Below, one piece after another: positions 22,761 through 34,293 of a DNA stretch of 64,000 nt. The translations under genes were made by a program, and so were the position numbers. The DNA comes from Zhengitettix transpicula (taxonomy: Eukaryota > Arthropoda > Insecta > Orthoptera > Tetrigidae): NCBI GenBank assembly GCA_037074705.1, contig CM073594.1, positions 58,152,509 to 58,216,508 of the forward strand. Reading direction: 5' to 3'. How positions within the stretch are numbered: position 1 is the stretch's first letter; each line of letters begins with the position of its first letter. The notes under the pieces are model-generated. The model was not told where the DNA came from, did not search any database, and saw only the letters and a list, made by a program, of their open reading frames with translations.

Positions 22761-23228
22761 TGCAAGAGGGTGCAGTGCTGCCACCAGTTGACTTAGGAAG
22801 TTGTTACTGCAGAGGATTAGAGAAGAATGTTTGAGGAATCGCGCCAAATTCAAAATTTTCACATAACTAACTTGTTTAAGGAGAAAAAAAATAGGAGGAA
22901 TAACTTATTGAACTACTCTCGTAAGTGGAAAATAAAAAACTAACAACTATTTTAACAATTTGATTTAGATTTTACCTATGAAAATAACACTCACATAAAT
23001 AGTTCTGATACAAAAATATTTTGTACTTTGATGTAGCCAATCATGCTCACTTTTCCAGGTTCAGGAACAATGAACCAAAAAACTTTCCAGACTAGGCTAT
23101 TTGATCTTTTTAGTTACTGTCTCACTAAAATCTTGGGCGGACGCAAAGGACAAAATAGTTGTAAAAATATTGTTCAGAAATGTGCGTTCCACTCGAAAGA
23201 GAAATTTATAAATCGTTCTCTTAAAAGT

Positions 23229-23373
23229 TGTAACTGATACTTGCTCCTTAAGTAATTACTTTCTCGTTCAGAACTAGGGGAGACAATTGCCAAGGCATCA
23301 CGGTTACTCGAACTACATTTGATTGATTGATTTCCTTATTAATCCAAGTAGTATAACTGCTTTCCACTTTAGT
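23229..23373 (-). repeat. 148-bp inverted repeat, right copy
   Basis: Reverse complement of 19,896-20,043, including the exact phrase ctcgttcagaactagggg. The outer sequences on both sides are unrelated. Confidence 0.85.
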
Positions 23374-23570
23374 ACTTGGACATGTTGAATGGGTGGTATA
23401 TGTTCCATTCAATTGTATGGTTATAATTTACTTTTGATTTCATTCAGTACTTTATTTGTAATGTGTGCTTATTTATAATTGCTGTATGATATATAAATAT
23501 ACGTTTCTAACAACGCGTGGAATCGACACGATTTCCAGACTGTCTGGTTATATAAGCCGCTCTGGATTCT

Positions 23571-23880
23571 GGTCAGGCTCCAAAACACACTCTTAGGACC
23601 ATTCCGGTAAGGCTCCAAAACCACTCTGGTCAGGCTCCAAAAACACACTCACGTGACCACTTCGGTCAGGCTCCCAAAACACACTGGCTGTTTCCGCCAA
23701 AGTTCTGTGTGTGTATTACATAAGCTTTTCCGATAATAATCGCGTATAAACATTTTCAGTCTTTGCATTCATGCGCCAAAAAATGCTCTGGCCTCAATAA
23801 TTACGCCGACAATAATATTAAAGAAAATTATTTTAAACGTACATTACAAAATTGTTTATCTTCACAATATATATGCATAA
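23571..23880 (-). repeat. minisatellite-bearing element R2, minus-strand copy
   Basis: It contains three to four units of the type ggtcaggctccaaaacacac (23,571-23,690), then sequence whose reverse complement matches 31,124-31,300. That match includes cgattattatcggaaaag, gcattttttggcgca and ttttctttaatattatt. The same parts are present in the same order in both copies. Confidence 0.7.
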
Positions 23881-25512
23881 TTTTTTAAATTCCCTGATGA
23901 GGAAATTAAAAAAGGCGGAGTTCCAATTCAAAGAGATGCCTTAACAGACTTTATGGGAAACGGCCAAATAGAATCGCTGGAAAACGTGCATGAAAGGGCA
24001 GCTAAATTTGTACGCATAGGGCGTAGTGATGTGAATGAAAAAAGTGGAGCAATTAGGTGGGAATTATCTGAGAGCAGGAGGGACAGAGAAAGGCTATTCA
24101 AAAGCTCTTGCAGAGGGAAAGGCCATTCAAAGGAATTACAGCTCCATAATCCAAAAGCCTAGTTACGTCAAACGCGGGAAGCAAAGAAATTTTTTATTAT
24201 CTTCATAAACAACGTACAGTAGTGTTTTTTTGGGGGGAGGTCGATTTCATGAAGCGTAAAAAAATAAAATACAAATTGACGTGAAGTGCGGTGCTGGTAA
24301 GTTGATAGATTCAGCAGCGATACTGTTTGATTGGAGTGTTTATTATCAGGGAAGACTAAGATTTATTTAAAGGCCATTTTACTGATATATTTAGATTTTT
24401 TTGTAGTTACCACAAAGTGTATACTTAAACACAGTAATAAATTCATGTATATACGATATATTAATAACTGTTAGAAAATGGACAAAAATACTTTAGCAGT
24501 TTTCTTTAATATTTTCAATTAAAAGTTCTCATATAAATATTTTTTTTATTCTTACTGATTTTTTCTATTTTCTGAAGGTAATAGTAAAATAAATTTATCA
24601 TCCCTTAACCATATATACAACGGTCAACAGCCACTAATATGGCGCAAAACAATATATCTTATCAAAATTGTAAAACAACATGTACGCGTCTATTTTTTCC
24701 CCTCGGCAATTGTGTGTGAGGATCGCATGTGCGAGGAACCTCACTTGTTTGGTTGGAGCGACATCTCTGTACACGCGCCATGAAGATCGATACGCCGCAC
24801 TTATCGCTGGTCCTGCAGCTTCGTATCTGTAATTCTCTCCTTCTGCCGACTGTCGCCCTCCTTATCGATTGTGGAGTATCAAACAGTAGCTTGTGGGGAG
24901 AATAGAAAATTAAACACACGCAGGAGGGACGGGGCTGGGGCTTCTCTCGTCGCAGGATATTTCATAGAACGAAATGAAAGATATGTTAATAATATGACGA
25001 ATATTGCTGGACGTCAGAGTGATTAAAATTCATTTTAATTTATTTTATCTTCTAATGATTAAACTGTTCTTGTGTATGTTCCGCATACAAATCTTCACCC
25101 GTGAAGCAAATTTGTCCAAATTTCGTATACGTGTTCCTTTCGAACCAGTAACACTGTGGTGGCGGATGAGGGTGGAAATTATCACACGGCCGATATTTGG
25201 ATAAACATTTTTGGGGTCAAAAATATTGATAGTGATTCTCACGATTTTGTTAATATAATTTTTACACCTTTCTGTATTGGAGTGGAGCACCCACAGCAGT
25301 GGGGGATGGAAGAACGTTACTAAAAATAACCGAGATTAGAGTCAAATCCGGGATTAAGGATGTCGCTGAGTTTAATTATGACCGCCCGGGCAACGCCAGG
25401 CTCCGACATAGTTTTGTATAAAATCAGTGATATGAAGACGATTGATGCAGTTGCCATTAAAGACTGTGTATCATTGGCTTTGTTCCACTTAATCGAAAAA
25501 ATATATAGTCAA
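23881..25512. other. intergenic, no gene seen; CpG-richer patch 24.66-24.96 kb
   Basis: A + strand ORF at 23,953-24,162 and a minus ORF at 24,662-24,919 have mixed composition but no recognisable domain. The 24,690-24,960 stretch is CpG-rich relative to its surroundings. Confidence 0.35.
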
Positions 25513-25897
25513 TTAGAATTTTAATAACCCCGCATTTTTGTCAGTCACAAATAAATAGAATTTGGATATCTTGAAAGCACTTGTTTAAGAAACTTTCGGC
25601 CTTAAGCCATCTTCATCTTCACAATCAAAATGTATAAAATATAATTATTGAGCGAAGAATTAAAAATCGATAACTGAATTTCATATATATTAATATTCGT
25701 ATCACCATTTGTTACATGATAGGTTTAATTATTTTACATATGAATTAATATCTATGAAGATGAGGAAATCTGTTTTTTAATTTTTATTGTGAAGATGAAG
25801 AAGGTTTAAAGCCGAAATATTCTTTAACAAATTCTGTGAATATATACAATTTTATTTATTTGTGACTGCAAAAAAGCGAGGTTACTAATATTCTTAA
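25513..25897. mobile_element. fold-back element / MITE with arms of ~110-130 bp
   Basis: The left arm carries tcagtcacaaataaatagaa, aaactttcggccttaagcc and atcttcatcttcacaat. The right arm carries their reverse complements in mirrored order (attgtgaagatgaagaagg, aagccgaaatattctttaa, tttatttgtgactg). The loop of about 120 bp is AT-rich. There is no ORF. Confidence 0.75.
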
Positions 25898-27578
25898 TTA
25901 ATTTAAAAATATTAATATTCATAATATTAACGTTACATATTCATTGATATTTAATTTGACATAAAAATGAAATTTAAACTATTTTAAATATCAAATACAT
26001 TTTGTTGCTGCCTTATTAATCATATTCTTTGTAATTTATTGGAAATAAAGAGCCAACGATTCTCTTGAGAGCTGCTCTGAGCATTTCTTGGTTCCACTAA
26101 TGGCCCCTCCGAGATTTGTTTGCTTCTTCGCCAGGTGGTGGTGTTTCATGGGCCAGCGTGTTTGGAGTGTCCAAACAGGAAGTCTATTCCGAATGCCTTC
26201 ACATCTATCCCTCCATCTTTCCAGCAACTGATAATTGTTTCGACAGATCTCTCCAGGTCCCCGACCACGACGTATTTTCCCAGACGTTCATCGGATTGTC
26301 CTGTGTAACACGGCAAATCCAAGAGAAGACGTCATCTTGCACAGTCATATCCTCGTTTCTTTCGCGCTATTCTTCGGAATTATGTGCAAGGGCACCGTAA
26401 TGAATATCTACGTAGCTCCTGTCCACATATTTCTGTTAAATTTAACAACAAAATATAATCTGGTCCGAAAATGGTCCATTGATCAACTCGTTTAGCGTCT
26501 AATTGGAAATTAGCTTGTTATAGAATCCACAAATTAACGAATTAATTACGCCAAAGGTAAACTGTGTCATTATGCAAAGAGACATCCTTGTTTGCTTCAG
26601 TTACACGCACGGTAATAAATTCAAAGGTCACGGTGAAATCCAATTAAGTTTTTGCTTCCTCACGCAAACGTAATTATAGCACAGATTTTTAATTATTTCT
26701 TTATAATCTTTAACAAATGATCAAAAATTATAACTGATTTTTCAATAAACTCCAGAGATATTCCAATTTTTTAATATTACGCTCACTATTAAATTGATAA
26801 TACGTGTTGAACGTTATTCGGGGGTAATCCAATGCCCGTGTCATCGAGTACGGTAGTCAGAGAAGAATGAAATACCTTAATAACAGCAAATAAGTCAATT
26901 AGAAGACAAGAGAACCTCGTTAACCAAATTGTAAACGCCAGTTTGCAATATTGTCCGATATATCGCAACAGTTTTTCCGAATTGGCGATCCAACTGCACC
27001 ACAACTATGATAAAATATCACTTTCAAAGAGTGTAGGAAAATATTTCATTAGCACATTACGAATGACCTTGCATAGTTACACTTTTATTACCTCGTGTCA
27101 CCGTGAGAAGATAACTGACATTATGCGGAAAGGACATCCTTGTTTGTTTCAAAGAATTTGCCTGGTAATTCATTCAAAAGTCATGGCGAACGTCTATGAA
27201 GTTTTCCTTCCCTGCGTTAAACTGCATACTTTACAGTGCAGATCCTTTTCAAGACGTCAAGGTGCTTAGTATGGCGTTGTTCCAGAATTCCCCAAGTAAA
27301 GGTTAATTATTGTTTATTTTGGGTAAATTAAGAAATTAAATGACAATTTTTGGACTATGTAATTCGGGTTTGCCCTTTTTATTATTAATTCAAGTTCTTC
27401 AAGGGCCTTACCGTACATTGTTCAGTGCAGTCAACTGCTCAGAACAGATATTCTTAACTCCTTTAAGATGAAACGGTTACCTCTAAACGTCGGTGGCAAC
27501 TTCTCGTTATCTCCAATATCATTTGAGGACGCGGGAGAGAAATATCAAATAATCGTTTGAAATTCCTCTTTGTCCTGA
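25898..27578. other. intergenic; possible decayed coding patch at 26.04-26.33 kb
   Basis: The reverse strand of 26,040-26,300 reads coding-like in two overlapping frames (for example IDVKAFGIDFLFGHSKHAGP), suggesting a decayed transposon or retrocopy that I cannot name. The remainder is AT-rich with no gene. Confidence 0.3.
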
Positions 27579-27999
27579 AAATCTCCGTATTTGAACTAAG
27601 GTATCCACAAGCCTGTTTTGAGAGGTGTATGTTCCGGGGTCACAGACCTTGGGCATACAGTAAGAGTTGTTCGCTATTTCCATTGGAACAGTTGGCCAGC
27701 TGCCTCCTAAACTGGTCGAGGCGTCCCCACAGCAAATCCCTGCTCCGCCATCGGAAGGTCGTGGGACAAGTACTACATGCCCGACCTACCTGATGGAGGA
27801 TTCTCTGGGTTTTACCTGCCTTAACTTTTAATCGAATGCCGGGTAGGATCCTTAATCTGTAGGCCGAGGGCCCTACTTAACCCTTGGCAACCTTCCTCAA
27901 CCCATCCACATCCCTCTTTTTAAATTCTTTCCTGTGCTATTAAAGGGGAGTTGCATCCATGTGGATTACCCTCATGTAACATGTAAATCTAAAAAAAAT
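27579..27999 (+). mobile_element. SINE-like retroposon family R1, copy 4
   Basis: It shows gaactaaggtatccacaagc, tgtatgttccggggtcacag, gccatcggaaggtcgtggg, ggtaggatccttaatc and atgtggattaccctcatgta, ending ctaaaaaaaatc. It lacks about 25 bp around the ggcacggcgaggggaaa segment kept in copies 1 and 3. Confidence 0.77.
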
Positions 28000-29480
28000 C
28001 GAGTACTTACACCTCTATATTCTTATTCATTGCCGGCCGACTATTCTCTTGGCGGACGAAGTTTCATGTAGTTTTCAACCTGGTGCTACTCGAGTAGATA
28101 TAAGCCTTTGCAGGACAACTGCTTTTTGTTAAAATAATATCAGTTAGAGAGAACTTTCAATGATTTCAGAACTACTTAAAAATGAAACGGAAATACGTAT
28201 AATCGTACGCCCAGAAGTGCTGATAATTGTAATGGTGAAATGTTTGTAGTTTAAGGTAGGTGCTCGATGTTCTTTTCGTGCTCGCAACAGATAACAAAGC
28301 AACTGTTACTACACCATTATCAACACATTGCAACACATCGCAGACAAATAGTAAAAAAAAGTTCCGTTCCGAACAAAGAGAACGATATTGTATATATGCG
28401 ATAACTGCAAATACATTGACTCCATCTTTGGAAGAATTAAAATATTTCCGTGAATCCTCTCGTGAATTAACTCCAGATTAATTGAGTCACTTAACTAAAA
28501 TAATCTTTCCTTCATATTTCTTCATAATATATTTCCACTACATTTTCTCCGGATTTTCCATAATTATTTTTGAAATTGAGAAATTAAACCTGGCTCAATT
28601 TTAAATGCTTTATTTCTCATACTTCAATTCACTGCTACTAATTTATAGTAATTACCTCAAATAAGTACTGATTTTTTCTCCAATGAACATGTTTACTTCA
28701 ACGTAGTACCGTCTTTTACATTTTCATAACACAAAGCTTTACCCATAATTTAAAAACCATTCAATTTTATCTGCTCGAACCCTAAAAAGGGTAAAGCGAC
28801 ACAAATATATTCATGATTCAGACTGAATCCAATAATTCAATTTATTAATATTATTTTAATGGTACTCAATGTGACTAGGGATCTTAATCCACAGTTCAAA
28901 TACATCCCACTTCCAGTCAATGCCTTACATCATCCTCTTCAATATATGAAATACCTTCTTTTAACAAGCACCTGGGCGACAGGAATCGATTCAACCAAAA
29001 TAAACTAAATATATTTATAGCGTACGTAAAAATACAACCTGCTACATCATAAGGATGAAATATTTATGATACCGTTGAAAGCTTGGTTTTCTGAAGTTTC
29101 ATTCTTGAGATGGCTCAGTTAATATAAATGATTACGCTTGTTGTTTGTTTGCATAAATTTAACTCCTGCGGGTTACATAAGACGACACAAATCCCTAAAC
29201 ATTCTTTGAACGTGGAGAATGTCCCAGAGGAACGACCTTATCCCCTCATGTTTACATAATTTTCTTGTCTAATTATTTTCGGAAACTGTGGTAAATCAGC
29301 TCAATATTATTTCCCAAAACTTATCAGAAAATGCCACTCGGCCGTATAGCTTGAGGAAGACGGCTGACGCCTCCAAAAATTTGATGAACTTGCTCCTGTC
29401 AGACATGGCGACACCGACCATCAATTTTCAGGTAAGCGGCCTTACTGTCTCTCTTTCATTTCCATACAAATTATTTTAAC
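28000..29480. other. intergenic, no gene seen
   Basis: AT-rich. A 63-codon ORF ending at 29,479 has a good donor-like cag|gtaagc at about 29,431, but no acceptor or partner exon supports it. Confidence 0.4.
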
Positions 29481-29489
29481 TTGTTTGAC

Positions 29490-29760
29490 AGTGTCACATC
29501 CTTACTCGCTTATATATTATCAAGTGTTGTGCCTACTAGCAGGTCTTTGGACGCGTCCTGTAACATTCCTTCACGATTTTGCCCAATGGCTTATTTTTTC
29601 TCACTTTAAGTCGTCTAGCCGATTTACTTCCTCAATCTTCCGCGATGACCTGAAACACCGTCGATATGTCATTCCATCGATGATATCGTGCAGTCTGTGA
29701 GCAGATAATTACGTCGATCCAACGCTAACTATTTAGAGTTCTGAGTTAGACCATTTTCTT
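29490..29760 (-). mobile_element. highly degraded LINE relic
   Basis: It shares aagtgttgtgcctactagca and tcgtgcagtctgtgagcag with the 14.5-kb relic (cagtgttgtgcctactgg, ttcgtgcagtaaacag), in the same order and strand. The reverse-strand reading frame is broken by several stops. Confidence 0.4.
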
Positions 29761-29991
29761 CCATTTTTGGGGTAACTGCATCCAGCAGTTAACAAACTTT
29801 GGAGCGTGTTAATAAGATTCGTTAAAAGGAACAGCGAATCAAGCATTGAAAATCATTTTGGAAAGCAAAATGTGTTGATTATTAGAGTCAGTGTATAAAA
29901 AAATTCTGTCTATAAGTGTTAATAAGTGTGTGTGTGTTCACGAGACAATTTCCTTGAATACCAGAAACATTAAGGTAAAAGTTCACAAATT

Positions 29992-30430
29992 CACAACTGT
30001 AAACCCGTATGTAAATGATATTATCGTCAGATTTCCGATTTCGTTCAGATTTTAAATTTAATATTTTATATTTTGCATTGTAATAATCTAGTGATTGATA
30101 GCTTGGTAAAATTTGAATGTATAATAAGTATTCTTTATTAAAGGCCCAGTAATCGACCCCGTGATTTTATTATAAAATATTAATTGTAATGTATTTTAAT
30201 TATTTGCCTCAATAACATTTGTAAATTTAATTGATTGTTCGTAATAAATTTTAATTGCTTGTTTAACATTTCATATCATTGGACACTCAATTAATATAAA
30301 ATTTGTTTGCTCCAACGTGCAGTTCATTTAAATGTCTTTAAATAAATTACCACAAATTGCACTCCAACGTGGGGCTTCATCTGATCGTCTTTAATAAATT
30401 ACCATAATATAAATTGTGAATGTCTCACTT
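29992..30430 (+). repeat. diverged direct repeat R3, copy 1, with internal ~50-bp duplication
   Basis: Landmarks gtatgtaaatgatattatcg, aaaggcccagtaatc and ctccaacgtg match, in order, those at 31,682-32,045. The last landmark is itself duplicated here (30,312 and 30,361), each followed by tctttaa(a)taaattacca. Confidence 0.55.
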
Positions 30431-30488
30431 TTATATAACATATACAATATTAATTATGATGGAAAAACAAAGTTTCTCAGGATATTGT

Positions 30489-30515
30489 GTGTGTGTGTGG
30501 GGGGGGGGGGGGGGT
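30489..30515. repeat. (GT)n followed by a run of about 16 G
   Basis: A simple repeat, prone to assembly and length error. Confidence 0.85.
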
Positions 30516-30907
30516 TCCGAATGCTTAGGATAGCCAATGAAATAAAATAAAATAATGATCAATTTAAATTAATTTTTCAGTATGACATTCACCTTACAAT
30601 ACTGGTGTCGTTTCCGGCGATCCCCGCTGTTGTCCAGGTCCTCTGATGACACATTGGTTCATCCAGAATATCGGAACACTTTTCAGTTAATACGAGAACA
30701 CATATGCACCATTAAGGGAGAAAAGTGATGATAGTGGTTTCACTTGCAACGGCAAAGACAGTTTTCACGGGGAATGCTGAGCGTCCTCACGTATTGCTAG
30801 AATCGCCTCTTTTTACCGATCTCTCCTCTCTCTTCAGCGATAACCTTTTTCCCCCCTAGTGATCATCTCAAAGACATACACTGTTACAAAGAGTATCCAT
30901 AATAATC

Positions 30908-31018
30908 CTCTTTCTTCCAATAACATTTGGAGGTGACTGTCTATAATTATCACGCACTGCTCTGATATTAATAGAAGAATATTAAACCCAGAAACAAATG
31001 TGTTGTAATTCTACTTAT
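30908..31018 (+). repeat. ~111-bp direct repeat, copy 1
   Basis: It contains ccaataacatttggaggtga and tatcacgcactgctctgata and is near-identical to 34,181-34,293. Confidence 0.8.
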
Positions 31019-31029
31019 TTTCAATATTT

Positions 31030-31031
<2 letters not shown>

Positions 31032-31124
<93 letters not shown>
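31032..31124. repeat. compound microsatellite (TA)n(GA)n
   Basis: About 27 TA units run directly into about 20 GA units. It borders the R2 element at 31,124, whose other copy has only a short TA tract at the matching edge. Confidence 0.9.
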
Positions 31125-31125
<1 letters not shown>

Positions 31126-31405
31126 AACAATTTTTAATGTATGTTTTATTTAATAATTTTCTTTAATATTATTGATGGCGTAAAATTGAGGCGAGAGCAT
31201 TGTTTGGCGCAAGAATGCAGAGACTGTAAAGATTATTATGCGATTATTATCGGAAAAGTGTCTATAAGACGCTCAGATCTTTGTCGGAAACAGTCAAAGT
31301 GTTTTGGGAGCCTGACCGCAGTGGTCACGGCAATGTGATTTGGGAGCCCAACCAGAGTGGTCATAAGAGAGCGTTTTGGAGCCTGACCAGGGTGGTCATG
31401 GCGAA
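31124..31405 (+). repeat. minisatellite-bearing element R2, plus-strand copy
   Basis: A unique part (31,124-31,300) is followed by three ~35-bp units of the type tttgggagcctgaccagagt + ggtca (31,305-31,405). Each unit contains tgacc-N(4-5)-ggtca, a short inverted motif. The reverse complement lies at 23,571-23,880. Confidence 0.7.
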
Positions 31406-31681
31406 AGTATGTGTTGGTCATGTGATACGAGTCTGCTTGGAACTGCAAACGATAATGCTTTGACGCTTGTCTTTGAACTTTTACCAATCTAAATAAATAG
31501 GACGACGTAAAGCTCGTGATAAGTTGTTAGAAAGACTCTGGAATTTCGTGAAGTGAAACGATATTTCAATCAGTGTTATGGCCTGTTTATTAAATATTTT
31601 CTTTAAAACAAAATACCCGTGGAGTGCAAAATACAGTACCAGAGCAACTCTAAATAAAACGGTATGTAGAAACATTAATTT

Positions 31682-32045
31682 GTAAACCGTTATGTAAATA
31701 TAATTTATCGTCAGATTTCTCTAGATTTGTAAAATTTCTCTAGGTTTTTTTTGTTAGATTCTTTTATACAATTTTGTTACTGTAAATTAAAATTGTATTT
31801 TCTTTTGGTGACAATTGCAAATCACTAAAATTATTTGAGGCCCAGTAAGAGATTATTATGAGTATCATTAAAGCTGTGGCAAATTTAAAAAACATAAAAA
31901 TGTACAAAATTTAAAGTAAATTGTAATAAATAATCTTTTGTTATATCTTTAAAATAATTTTGTTTAAATTCAAGGAAAAATCCGGTTAATTTTCTTCCCT
32001 TTTAAAAATTTTGAATACCACATAATTTGGTTCCAACGTGTTGGT
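31682..32045 (+). repeat. diverged direct repeat R3, copy 2
   Basis: It carries gtaaaccgttatgtaaat, ttatcgtcagattt, gaggcccagtaagag and ttccaacgtg in the same order as copy 1 at 30.0 kb. Confidence 0.5.
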
Positions 32046-32159
32046 ATTTTATAATTATATTAAAGTGAATACCTATATATATATAATCTTGATGTGTGTG
32101 GTCTTCCTACCTTAGTGTATTTTTAAAGGCTCATATGTTACTATTTTGAGGTTATAGCA

Positions 32160-32720
32160 GGCACGACAACACGAATATATTTTGTTGTCGTTCCCGGGTT
32201 TTTCAGGCGTGCTGTGTTTCCTCAACTGCAACTATAGTTCATCCTTAATCGATGACCGGGAGAGGACGAAACGTGAACCAGGTGGTGAAGCATATGTTAT
32301 TGGATAATTGTACGGTGTCGCCGCCTTTCCGATTTCGGCGGAGTCCAGTTGGTGCGCAGTTTGTTTGCTGCGCAGTCGGAGCTGCGAAGAAGCGTGTCTC
32401 AAACGTGTGCGAATATTTCCCGGGCCAATATGTTGGCAAATAAACACCTTTCGGAACACCTGCGTCCCACGGACAATGCTAGCATCTGCGGAGGCGAAAC
32501 GACACACGTTCGTACGTTTTTGACGTCAGGACGCCTTAGCTTAGCGCGTCGCAGGCGGAAAATGCAAGTACGTCTAATTTTTTTGAAAAAAAAAAAAACT
32601 TTTCTTCCTTCCATTACTTGTCTACTTTGTGGAGTTGAAGACCCGAGCCTTTCTTTCTCCAGCGAATTTTTACGCACGTGAAGACTGTAATGTCGTAGAA
32701 TATTTCACGCGTTACGTCAC
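32160..32720. other. CpG-rich intergenic patch
   Basis: It is clearly richer in GC and CpG than the flanks (gtcgccgcctttccgatttc, ctgcgcagtcggagctgcg, cccgggccaat), with overlapping ORFs on both strands as expected from low stop density. No protein motif is recognised. It could be a promoter, enhancer or decayed insertion. Confidence 0.35.
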
Positions 32721-32969
32721 AATCGGAATAATCTCATACGCAATTTATTCTTCATGTTTGTATCCCTCGAGATCGCTTTCCATTTGAATTTAAAACACGT
32801 AATTATAGAATCAATGTGTGACAAGTATTCTCCGACTCATTTTATATGTCAAAGAACTGTTTTAATTCACGTGTGTTAGGAAAGAGCCGACTTTACTCTC
32901 CATTTTTAATGGGGGGCTCGGTGAAGGAGTCCCTTCTGCTGCGTATCAGTTGCCATAGAAACAATCTTT

Positions 32970-33905
32970 AGTTAATTTATCCAAACGAAAATTGTCGTAT
33001 TTTCCAATTAATTAATCTCAGTTTCAATTGTAGGAACATAATTCTGCAGGACCCCCTTTCGACTTCAATAAGCTGCTTTGGCAGGTAATTCAGTTAGCTA
33101 GTTATTTTATATATTCAATTATTGAGGTAAAATTATTCGACTCCCTAATTGAGAGTTGACCGTGAATTTTGTAGAAGGAATGAGGGTAAAAGACAAATAA
33201 CTAGAGGCTTTGGAAATGACGAGGATTTTTCTAAGGCGAAATAAACAGAACAAGTGAAGAAGAGAAGGAATAAAATAGTATTGAACGAAAACTGGGTCCC
33301 TCTCTCCAGGGTAGAGCAGAATCAACAGTGAACCTCCTTGGCTATCTCAAACTGAGTTTCCCTTCCATCTCTCAGACAACGTACAATTCAAACAATAATA
33401 TTCTTACTAACAAAGGCTATACAAACCGACTTTATTTGATTTATCCAACCGAAAATTGTCGTCGTTCCCAATTAATTAATCTAAGTTTGAGTTGTTCTGT
33501 ATCGGAAGGTGATTCTCCGTCGCCATGGGAACATAATTCTCTTCCCGTTCTTGTTGAATAAACCCTTTTGGTGACTGCTTTTCAGACGGTGGTCCTTTTA
33601 ACGAGTAATTGAGGTAGCTAAAAAATTTAGAATTTTAATGACAAAGAGTGTGGTTTTATTAAGACAATATTCATTGGATACCTGTTTGAGTGTTGACCGT
33701 GAATTATGAAGAGGTAAGGAACGGCTCTGGAATTGTCGATTTGGGAAGAAAGGAAGACATGAATGAGTTCGTGTCGTGTATTAACCGTAAACATCTGCAA
33801 GGTAGAGTCGAAGAGTGGACCTCCTTGACTATCTCAGCTTCAGTTTCACCTGTCCCGTCTACCCCTCAGCGAATGGAAAATTAAAGCCATAATATTCTTA
33901 ATAAA
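32970..33905 (+). repeat. diverged tandem duplication, two ~460-540 bp units
   Basis: Landmarks come back in the same order: atttatccaaacgaaaattg (32,975 and 33,439), ccaattaattaatct (33,004 and 33,468), ggaacataattct (33,033 and 33,528), gttgaccgtgaatt (33,155 and 33,692) and acctccttg-ctatctca (33,332 and 33,819). Offsets vary between 464 and 538 bp, so indels have built up since duplication. Confidence 0.7.
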
Positions 33906-34180
33906 GTTCCGATCCAAGAAACGGAAAGAATTGCTGGAAAAGTTACTAGCAACCTCATCATCTCAACTGCCCCCTACAATTCTACAGACAATGGAATATG
34001 TCTTTGTCACCACAACTTTTTTTTCTTTTGAAATTGCAAAAAATGCGGTATTGTGTTAATTTCCCCACATTTTAACGCAGTTTTTGCACTCATAAAGTGG
34101 ACACAAAAAATTAAAAGGATTCTCGAAACATGAATTAGTCCAAGAGTACTTAACATTGCAACAAAACTTTGAATTTATTA

Positions 34181-34293
34181 CTCTTTTTTCCAATAACATT
34201 TGGAGCTGACTGTCTATAATTATCACGCACTGCTCTGATATTAATAGAAAAATAATAAACACAGAAACAAATGTGTGTTGTAATTCTACTTTT
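34181..34293 (+). repeat. ~111-bp direct repeat, copy 2
   Basis: Near-identical to 30,908-31,018. It differs by g/c in ggagg/ggagc, a few indels and an extra tg. Confidence 0.8.

Noticed and set aside
29288..29431. Possible exon ending at cag|gtaagc
   Set aside because: No convincing acceptor, no neighbour exon in phase and no recognisable protein. One good donor word is expected by chance.
31305..31405. CRISPR-like array (repeats of ~35 bp)
   Set aside because: Only three contiguous diverged units without unique spacers, in a eukaryotic context and part of a dispersed element. It is a minisatellite.
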